The notes beneath the pieces were generated by a model. It searched no databases and was not told where the DNA came from. It saw nothing but the letters and a program-made list of their open reading frames with translations. A DNA stretch of 64,000 nucleotides from NCBI GenBank assembly GCA_038503075.1, contig JBCAML010000013.1, positions 124,001 through 188,000 on the forward strand, written 5' to 3'. Numbering within the stretch: the stretch's first letter is position 1; the number at the start of each line of letters is the position of its first letter. Made by a program: the position numbers and the translations under genes. The stretch comes from Gyromitra esculenta. Taxonomy: Eukaryota; Ascomycota; Pezizomycetes; Pezizales; Discinaceae. This document shows positions 56,083-64,000 of this stretch, in pieces.

Positions 56083-57136
56083 TCCGCCCAATAAGTTTCA
56101 TGTCGCCCACGGCGCCTGGGTGCTACCCCCGACCCCCCTCCGGGTCGCCCGCAGGCCCTGCTCTTGACTCCGCCCGCCAGGCTATGCCCTCCACTTCGCT
56201 CGCCTCCGCAGCGCTCCCCTAAGTGCCCTGCACAACCCTAGCCCTGGGGACTTAGAGAAAAAAATATCCGACATCGCGAAAAATGCTAAGTCGAAACCCT
56301 GACCCTAGGGACTTAGAGAATTCACACAAGGGCAAAGGTCAAACCCTAACCCACGGTTACCCTACCTCCCTGGGCGGCGTTGCCTCGACGACACCGCAAT
56401 GTCCCCTGTTCTGTCCCTCATTCCCCCACCCGCCCATTCTGCTGCCCTTCCTTCCGCCCTTCCTTCCATATCAACGCCGTCCCCTCCCATTCTCTCCATT
56501 CTCCACCCCTTCTTATCCATAGACGAATGCTGCTGACGTCGTGTGTGTTATACAGGGACTTATGGACGGACGGCGGTTACGGTCTGATGGCGGACAGGGG
56601 CCTTTTCTGACTTGGCACGTCCAGATAAGGTATCTATGCTGCCAAATACAGTAATTTTAGACCCCTGTCCGCCATCAGACTGCAGCCGCCGTCCGCCCAT
56701 AAGTCCCTGTAGTACCCAAAGTCTTTGGCTCCGGACCACGCTTTCGACCCCCCTCCGGGGATCCGCCTGCTTCAACGTCTCCTTTCTAGCTCACTTAGGA
56801 GCCTACCTTCTGCCTGCTTCGGGGCCTGCTTTCCTGCTTGCTTTCCTATAGTAGATATATGTATATAGAACTAGAGTTATATAGATCAATAAACCAATTG
56901 CTATGCGATCCCAAAAGCGTGGAAGCGAGCTCAAGACTAGGAATCAAGCTCCGTCCGGATCTCAATAACCCGCACACAACCCCCAGGCGGAACGCACACC
57001 CAGAGGCTTCGCCCATAGGCAGCATTCTCACGAGGCTTGTAAGAGGTCTCACCTAGGGGAGCCGACCTGCTAGGGCCCGGCGCCCGGAGAGAAGGGCCAG
57101 AAAAAGTACCCGGGGAGGGCTATATTCCCCCCCAAT
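56083..57136. repeat. GC-rich island between short direct repeats
   Basis: GGAGGGCTATATTCCGCCCA (56085) recurs as GGAGGGCTATATTCCCCCCC (57115). Between them the DNA is notably GC-rich against AT-rich surroundings, with repeated GACCCCCCTCCGGG blocks (about 56130 and 56748) and two GGGACTTAGAGAA-ending blocks (about 56240-56320). It may be a remnant of a larger element. A MITE sits inside. Confidence 0.5.
56553..56709. mobile_element. 157-bp MITE related to the 7.3-kb element
   Basis: Arms of about 50 bp start CAGGGACTTATGG[A/G]CGGACG and contain GTCTGATGGCGGACAGGGG, flanked by TA (56551-56552 and 56710-56711). The core matches the arm of the element at 7331-7622, while the outer ends differ. 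Confidence 0.87.
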
Positions 57137-57381
57137 CTCCCTGGCCGCCTACTGCAGTAGGAAGACGGAGCGCCAATCGCCTTTTTTGCTAATGTAGAAA
57201 CTTGAACTTATAACCCTTTTCCACACGGTCAGATTCACTGGTAATGGCGATCATAGCAATTGAGCTTTTGACGCCTGGGATTTTTATATTCTGATCTCAA
57301 CTATATCTGCGTTTGGCCACTCAACGGCCTTGCTCTATATGCTGTCTCAGCCCAGTCCCGTTTGTCATTTCCGAGATTATA

Positions 57382-57738
57382 TTCGTAATTGAATGATGTT
57401 TCCGAACTGGCCTGGGTCCGCATAGAGGTGCGGCCCAGTAGAGGGTAAGAGTGCAGCAAAGTGCAGCAAACAAAGTAGCGAATTTCAGCCCGTCAATTAG
57501 TAGTGAGCAGCATGTACTTGAAATCTAGCCAACAAAGTAGTTGTGAACATCATGGTCTCTCAGGTCAGGGGTTTTGGGCCTCATTTGAGCCTCAGAACTA
57601 GATATGCAAGTCACATATGCCCCCATTTCAACTGAGACTCTCTACTCTGTTGGTCAGAATCTGCTTCTCATTACCTCTCCACTGGTCTGCACCTCTATGC
57701 GGACCCAGGCCAGTTCGGAAACGTCATTCAATTACGAG
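57382..57738. mobile_element. 357-bp MITE with about 70-bp arms
   Basis: The arms begin [T/C]TCGTAATTGAATGA and contain TTTCCGAACTGGCCTGGGTC and CGCATAGAGGTGC. They are nearly identical for about 70 bp and flanked by TA (57380-57381 and 57739-57740). The 215-bp middle has no coding potential. Confidence 0.86.
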
Positions 57739-58333
57739 TACGGTATCTGTCTAGGTAGCGTCGCATCGGGTTTCACAACCTGGCGGGGCCTGGATCATAA
57801 TTTGTGCTTTTCGCCTCCTGGGAAAAGTTAGACGTCCCGTAAAAATCAGTAGTACTTCAGCGGGCTAAGACGCCTCAGACAATCGATCCGACAACTTCAT
57901 GATGGAGAATCATGGCAAGGACTCCTGCCCCTTTAAATAGATACCTGATCACGTAATTCTGTCAGTTGTCAGTGACGTGAGTACTCTACTATCCCATAGA
58001 CTGTTACTTGTCTTCCAGGAAAAGAACCCGGAAACAAGGTGGCTTCGACAGGTGGGCTCAGCTCGGAGTCAACTGTAAGCTCTTTTCCTAAGTGACTCAA
58101 GCTCGTTCGGATTTCATCCTTTTGTGAGCTAACTTTCTTTAATATTTAATACATAGCACTCTTGGTTCATTAGGGCCTTAATCAGATCTCCCAGGGAGTT
58201 ATGGAGGTGTAGAAAGTTAACATCTCTTACTCGCACCGCCACTTGTCTACAGACTTACCCTGAGCTACGATGTTTCGCCATACAAATTCACCACCCATTT
58301 TTTCAGGTTCTTACCCTGAGCTACGAGTACCTA

Positions 58334-58579
58334 CTACGGGTGTAGAAGAAAGTCTGTCACCAAGTGGCGGCGATGGCGGCGGTGTCCCCCCTCACGCTTG
58401 GCATTCTGACGCTTTTTTTTTCGCGAGGTAACATCTAATTCACTCTCCTTAAGGCTCCCTAATTTCTGTAAGCTTGCTGTAAAAATTTAAGGGCTTCCGT
58501 GGTCTTGAGTTGAGTTGGCGGTCGAGTTTCACACTGGCAGCACCATTACCTAGTGACAGACTTTCCCCTGCACCCGTAG
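58334..58579. mobile_element. 246-bp MITE
   Basis: Arms start CTACGGGTG[T/C]AG and share GAAAGTCTGTCAC. TA lies at 58332-58333 and 58580-58581; the right TA is also the left TA of the next element. A further partial arm-like sequence lies at 58229-58256 (reverse of GTCTGTAGACAAGTGGCGGT). Confidence 0.75.
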
Positions 58580-58581
58580 TA

Positions 58582-58738
58582 CAGCCTCCGGTAGAATTAT
58601 TGTAGAATTGTGGTAACTCAGGATCCAAAGCTTTTATTGGTCTTCCGGGTTCATCGGAAAGATTTTGGCTGCGGTACGTATTGGCTACTTGGACGTTCGC
58701 TTACCCTTGTTTTTCTACAATAATTCTACTGGAGGCTA
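58582..58738. mobile_element. 157-bp MITE abutting its neighbour
   Basis: The left end CAGCCTCCGGTAGAATTATT and the right end in reverse TAGCCTCCAGTAGAATTATT continue GTAGAA, giving about 26-bp arms. The left TA is 58580-58581; the right flank is TG, probably a mutated TA. Confidence 0.72.
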
Positions 58739-59082
58739 TGCCTACCTGAAAATGCCTTTTGGTGGTTGCGTTTTTTAATTCATCCCGCAACAGCATTTTA
58801 AAATTTGGATGGTTAAAGTCTTACCCTTGTTTTCAGGTACTTATTCTAGAGCACGGGTGAAGTGTGTCTCTCGCTTGCTTAAGCTGCCCTCAATAAGAGC
58901 TTTGCCGCCTTTGTGGCCCCTCCAAGGGTGTGTTGTTTACAAGGCACACACACCAACGGGGCAGTGGTTCATTTCTATCACCTTAATCGCTATTTGTATT
59001 CGTCCATGTCAATTCCCGCGAAATTTACCACGTAGGCAACCGCAATAATTATATTGCATCACCGAAATTAGCGCGCTGTATA

Positions 59083-59682
59083 CCGTTGTATTTAGCGAAT
59101 AGGCCCATGAGCTTAAAACAAAGTGGAGAGAAAGAAAGAAGGCAGCAGGGTTTGTGGTTGGTTAGTAAAATGTGACATATTAGTTGTGTCAATGATGTTT
59201 TGAAGCTTCGGCTATTTAGCAACAATTTCTATTCATGAGGCATGGTCTTAATTAATAATAATATCTTTTGATAGGTTTAGTGAATCTAAACTGTGAGGAA
59301 TTAAAGGCTCTCGTTTAGGTGCAGGTCCTGGCTTTGTGCATGCCATTTTGTTCTTGAGAATCCGTGAACGACTGTTTCTTCTAGAAAATCTCGGCTGCGA
59401 ACATCCCCAGGATTTTGGGGCACTGATCTTCACTCAGCCCAGGTGGGGCTGAGAATTTCAATTCAGACATTTTAATCCAATCGTCTACAGTACAATCGCC
59501 CTATAAGAATACTAACTACAAGAACACTCGCCTTATAAGAATGCTGAAACATGATTTTATAAGAATATGATTTTCGGAACCAATCGTATTTTTATAGGGC
59601 GACTGTACTGTACCTGGTTAAGCTGACATCTTTTCTGTTCACTTTGTTTTAAGCTCATGGGCCTATTCGCCAAATACAACGG
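59083..59682. mobile_element. 600-bp MITE (outer element)
   Basis: Arms of about 45 bp start CCGTTGTATTT[A/G]GCGAAT and continue AGGCCCATGAGCTTAAAACA, with TA at 59081-59082 and 59683-59684. The interior contains a complete second MITE, so the original element was about 475 bp. No transposase is seen. Confidence 0.87.
59488..59610. mobile_element. 123-bp MITE nested in the 600-bp element
   Basis: Ends CAGTACAATCGCCCTATAAG and, in reverse, CAGTACAGTCGCCCTATAAA, with TA at 59486-59487 and 59611-59612. The interior repeats TATAAGAAT three times. Pogo-like CAGTA ends. Confidence 0.87.
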
Positions 59683-61139
59683 TAATGCATTGACACTTCT
59701 GACTTTCAATTTTGTCGTAGCGAGATTCGTGTACAGAACAAAAAGAGGTGGGTACTCTATACGGAAATAGGCTCAGGAGTAGTATTTTCTAGAAGGTATC
59801 TACGAGAAGCCTCACTACGACCTTAAGCAATTAAGCCTCTATCCGAACAACAGTTAATGAGCCTGGTTCCAGATTTAGGATAATAGAGACTTTGCACCGA
59901 GCCGCATTTCAAGTCTTATTGGCGCATTCGTTAAGATTAAATACACAATACTAGGGTCTGTTGTGCTTTTGATTCAATGCCGTCGCCACGCCTTCTCATA
60001 ATGTTCCGCTGGATCTTACTGGAAATGGTGAAAATTATGTTATGTAAAATTTGTAATTTACCGTATTTTTGCAACTCTACTTATCCTTTTGGCTGATGAG
60101 ACGTGTGGATTCCCCGCCTTCCGAATTAAGTTGCGGCTAAGTCACTTTGTCATTAGAGAAACGATTGGAATCCCATAAAGTTTCTAAAGCAAGACGACTG
60201 AGCCTCCGTATATACCTCCCAATTTTTGAAGACGAAGAATCTGTATGTTTCATCAGTCCAAAGGATAATTAAACACTAAGAACAATTTGCAATGCAGAGG
60301 CTAGGTATTGCTGCCTCAGGGGTTCAGACAGAAGGCAGAGTTAAAAAATTGCAAGGCTCAGAATATTAACTCTGAGTGTGTTCGCCATACAGTTACAACG
60401 ATTTAGTCCTATGGGAAAGGGATAATGCAGAGTGTAAAGGGATCAAACGAGTGCATAGCACAGATACATACAAATAAAGTGAGACGGCAGTGGAGTGAAG
60501 ATGACTAATAAAAAACTGTGACAAAGTAATGCCCCAGGCTTAGCCTTTGATTGCTTTGTAAAGGAATAATAAGCCTTCAAGGATTTCAGACTAACTGCAT
60601 GTAGTTAATTTTTTAATGGGTTCCGCGACTACCATCTAGGAATCTATTCCCCCGTAGGGAAGATAGGTATATCATCAAGGGGATAATATGGTCTTGGATC
60701 TGAACTGGAAACTTATAATTAGCTAGCTAACCTCTTCGATTTGAAAAGTGATAGATTGCTTGGCTTGGCTGAAGTATAGAGTCAGCTCTTCCTTACTGCA
60801 GGTGAATGAACGATTCACTATGTCAGCTTGGTAGTGACTTTACGTGAACATAATTCCCAAATACCCAAGCGGTTTTCCACTTGAAAGAGAGTTTTTCGAC
60901 AGAAACCTTTATTTCTATATGTTGCTAATTCATAAATTTATACCAAAGCGTCTAGCACTAATTAATGCATCGCAAAATACCCAGAAGGAAAAAGGAGAAA
61001 GGAAAATAAGTACATTATTTTTACTACTAGCCGACTGTCACTACAAGATTTCTAATACCAAACCCACCCAGACCCAAATCCAGCCCCGACTTTTTTCAGA
61101 GAAAATTAAGGAAAAGTAAAGAGAGAATCATAAAACTAT

Positions 61140-64000
61140 TTATGATGCGGCCGCAGCCTGAGGCGAATCCTCATATTTGTCCCAGTCCTTCAGCACCTGC
61201 CCAATCCTTGGGCTATTTGTCAGTTTGTACACGTCTTCAAAGTATTCCTTTGTTAACGCAAACGGTTTCGCCGTCACGTTAGGAATGTATTTCCCAACAA
61301 GCTTGCTAGGATCAATTGAAGACTTCAGAATCTTCTTCATAAGGAAGGACCTAAAAGGCTTGACACCGCTACGCAGGAAGGTAGAGTGGAAAGGCACGTC
61401 GATTCCACGAAGCGGAATTGTGGCAAGACCCCGCTGGAGTTCGATAGGTTTTGGCTTGGCTTCGGTTTGCTTGGCGCATTCCTGGATAATCTCAACAAGC
61501 TTCTCCTTGACATTCTCGAGGGACATCTTGGCCATGAGGGCTTGAATATCAATCTTTTGAACCTTGAGGAAATTGAGTACGTTGGTGAGGCAGTCGAGTG
61601 CACGGAGCTACATGAGAATTAGTTTCAAGCACACGAATCGACCTCAAGCTAAGGCAAAGAATACTTACATCACCAGCGCAGACGTACTGCTGATTAGCAA
61701 CGTTATAGTTGACGACCTCGAGCAGCCACTTGGTCTCCTCAGCAATATTGTCGACGACATACTGTAAAGCCTGCTCGTTGAAGGTCTTAGAGATCCTGCT
61801 AGGGTTGACCGCAACCATGGAATAGTTACTCCTTCCCTCGGCATCGCGCTCGACAGCAACCTGCATTGTCAAACCACGATAGAACACGACAGACACCAAT
61901 GATTCGATGGGCATGACTTCCGCCAGTGCTGCGAGCGCAGAGTATTCACCAAGTGAGTGGCCAGCAAAAACCGAATCACGCTGAACCAAGCCACGCGATC
62001 TCATATCCTCAAACGAAGCCTTCTCCATGAGAGTAAGCGCAGGTTGAGTGAATTGGGTGGCAGACAAGAGGCCAGTAGGTGAGCGGTAAGTATATGAAGT
62101 AGTTTTCTCGTTTATATCCTTAAAGATTTTCTCAGACTTTGTTGTGCCGTCAGCCATGACACTCTCGAAGGTCATTGACATGTAGTTCTGACGAATAGCC
62201 TTTCCGCGAGGACCACCAAAGTGAACAGTGAGCTCGTTCGGGTTGTTTCTGACAATGTTTGTGATAGAGAAGCCTTTGAAACTAGTTAGTTCTCTGCTTG
62301 AAGTAAACTACAAACTCAAAAAACTCACCATAATTGTCCATGAAATGCTTATCTGCTCTTTCCCAAACTTCTCTGGCAACGGGTGAAGAATCATAAAGAT
62401 CCATTCCCATTCCTTGTTCCTGGGAACCCTGTCCGGTAAAAACATATGCCGATACCGGTTGCTCAACTTCTGCCTCTCCAATAAGAATCTTTTCCTCCGA
62501 TTCTTTGTTAGTCGTCTCGACCCGAATTATCTTCCTACCACTAACCATACCGATATGATGCAGCTTTGTCTCGATATCATCATTCGGCAGGACCATCCCA
62601 ACGAATGAGCAAGAAAATGACCTAACGCGACCGATATTGTTCTCGGCAGCCCATGTCTCAACAAGAGAACGAACAGCCGCAGATGAGAACATGCCGTGTG
62701 TGATAGTGCCAGCAAGATTGGCGTACTTAGAGAAGGTTCTAGAGACGTGAATAGGATTAAAGTCCCCAGAGACTCTAGCGTAGCCCTCGTTGCTTGCAGG
62801 AGCGCGGATGATGAGTTGAGTCTTTGCATTCAGAGGGATGGCATTATCAAAGTTGACTGGCTGCTCGATACTGGATCCGTGTCGCTGGAGGTAGTCAATT
62901 ACTGGGTTTCCGTGGCTCTGACCTGCATCATACTCAACAGACGCGACTTGAATAACCTCCTTGGTAGGCAACTCGATCAAGACCTGTCCAATGGTTTCAA
63001 CGGAGCTGAAAACCTTCTCGCTTTTGAAGCGGATAAAACTTGAGAGACGGAAAGTGAGGGTTTTATTGAGGAGTTCGGTGTCTGGATCATCGAGGTGGAA
63101 CCACTCCTTGGATCTGAGCACAGCGACATCCTTGTGTGAAGTGAGTGTCACTTGCATAGGAGTCTCAACCTTCCTTTGGAAAGTGTTTTCGTAGTCGGTA
63201 TAGGCTCCACGGTACAAGAATTGAGAAATGACCTCCATGACTGATCGCCCTTCCCTGGAGATAGTGCCGCAAACCTCAACCATCTTTCCGGAAGGCTGAT
63301 TTAAGACAGCGTTGATATGTGCCTTAGTATCGACGACATCATCTTTTTCCAATGGATCAGCACCTGGAAGCATGCGGAAGCTGTTGGACAGGTGCAATAG
63401 TTTAAGAAGATCGCCATCAATTGTTCTCGGGAAGATGGCCTTGATGATTGCCTTCCACCCAACAACAATTGCAAAATCCATTGGGGCGTAAACCGTCTTG
63501 CCAGGCCTCTCCACGAAAGCTTCGCCATTGTTTCCTACAGCATGCACAAAGTCGGCAATCGCTTGCCCAGTGACCGTGGTTTGTCCGCCTTCGAAAGAAT
63601 CTGTAACAGATGCGTCCAAAGGAACCTTCTCGTCGCCAAACCAAAGGCGATAGTAGAATTCCTTAATTCTATCGTTCCTGCCTTCCATAACCTCGCGGAT
63701 GGGGGCATATCCGGTCTCCGGGCGGTATTCGAGAAGGATGGGCAGCCCGACCGGTTGGCCAAGAACGGTGCGTTCCTCGTACATGGTGAGAGAGATCTCC
63801 TTTTTGTCCGTCATTTTAACCTCAATGGTCTTGATATGGCGACCGCTGCCTTGGTTCTGTTCTTTAACAGTGATAATAGTTTTAGCTAAATTGTCGGCAC
63901 CGGTAATCTCAACCAACATGCCGTGAGCTGGTGAAAATATGCGCCTCATCGGGTTATCCTGATACTTATTTCCCTGAACGAAAACAGACGTGGTGAATAG
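61140..64000 (-). CDS. FAS1: Fatty acid synthase beta subunit, C-terminal part
   Basis: Exons 64000-62329 (open to the window edge), 62273-61669 and 61607-61140 give the last 914 residues. Introns are 55 nt (GTGAGT...CAAAG) and 61 nt (GTAAGT...GTAG). The beta subunit of the cytosolic fungal type I synthase carries acetyl transfer, enoyl reduction, dehydration and malonyl/palmitoyl transfer. The window shows the inactive hot-dog and dehydratase part, with the MaoC-like motif [20 protein letters not shown] then ITHGM. The malonyl/palmitoyl transferase follows, beginning [18 protein letters not shown], with nucleophile Ser in [11 protein letters not shown] (codon 61954-61956). The end [15 protein letters not shown] matches ascomycete primary enzymes in style. 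The N-terminal transferase and enoyl reductase lie beyond the right edge. A secondary-metabolite paralogue (HexB/StcK type) cannot be excluded from this part alone. No alpha subunit is visible in the window. Confidence 0.97.

Larger units (their letters stand above)
55204..61139. other. MITE-dense gene-free stretch
   Basis: No gene is supported over nearly 6 kb. It holds at least six TA-flanked MITEs of different families (56553-56709, 57382-57738, 58334-58579, 58582-58738, 59083-59682 and 59488-59610). A GC-rich island (about 56083-57136) is bounded by the direct repeat GGAGGGCTATATTCC. The last kilobase is the 3' flank of the fatty acid synthase gene. Confidence 0.65.

Noticed and set aside
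1..64000. CRISPR arrays, bacterial operons or phage genes
   Set aside because: Introns, the tRNA type and all recognised families are fungal; no regularly spaced short repeats of CRISPR type occur.

Overview
The window is nuclear DNA of a filamentous ascomycete fungus (Pezizomycotina). Helotiales/Leotiomycetes is my best guess, but I cannot prove it without a search. The reasons are short introns of 50-111 nt with CTAAC/CTAAT-like branch sites, a eukaryotic tRNA-Ala, a two-subunit-type fungal fatty acid synthase, an acid trehalase, and a fungal NLR with a lipase-like (SesB-type) N-terminus. About fifteen protein genes and one tRNA gene are supported. Long AT-rich intergenic stretches between them are filled with small non-autonomous DNA transposons (MITEs).

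Layout. 1-1.6 kb: minus-strand gene of unknown function that runs off the left edge; its second exon is a coding minisatellite. 1.6-9.3 kb: gene-free, with two MITEs. 9.3-10.1 kb: small single-pass membrane protein. 11.3-16.6 kb: esterase/NB-ARC/TPR NLR gene with an in-frame TAA in its linker. 19.0-22.3 kb: secreted or vacuolar acid trehalase (GH65). 24.3-27.0 kb: ribokinase and a YDG/SRA-domain protein, both on the minus strand. 29.2-33.4 kb: tandem pair of paralogous DUF1771-Smr proteins with C-terminal membrane anchors. 33.5-34.8 kb: diacylglycerol/sphingosine-kinase-like protein converging on the second Smr gene. 36.1 kb: tRNA-Ala(CGC). 36.9-38.1 kb: secreted beta-propeller protein. 40.4-42.3 and 44.5-45.1 kb: two genes of unknown function, the second Cys-rich. 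49.3-50.5 kb: ankyrin-repeat protein. 52.3-53.8 kb: degenerate inverted duplication with nested insertions. 53.9-55.2 kb: DUF4419 protein. 55.2-61.1 kb: MITE graveyard. 61.1 kb to the right edge: C-terminal part of the fatty acid synthase beta subunit, whose 5' part lies outside.

The genes do not form one pathway. Trehalase, ribokinase, lipid kinase and fatty acid synthase are scattered metabolic genes. The NLR and the ankyrin gene belong to the self/non-self or immunity-like repertoire of fungi and sit beside repeat-rich, gene-poor DNA. I see no biosynthetic cluster. The most unusual signals are the interrupted NLR, the paired tail-anchored Smr proteins, the dense set of unrelated TA-flanked MITEs (one nested in another, two sharing a TA), an insertion whose 6-bp target duplication can be read from its own paralogous empty site, and a roughly tenfold or greater excess of the palindromic octamer TACATGTA, almost entirely between genes.
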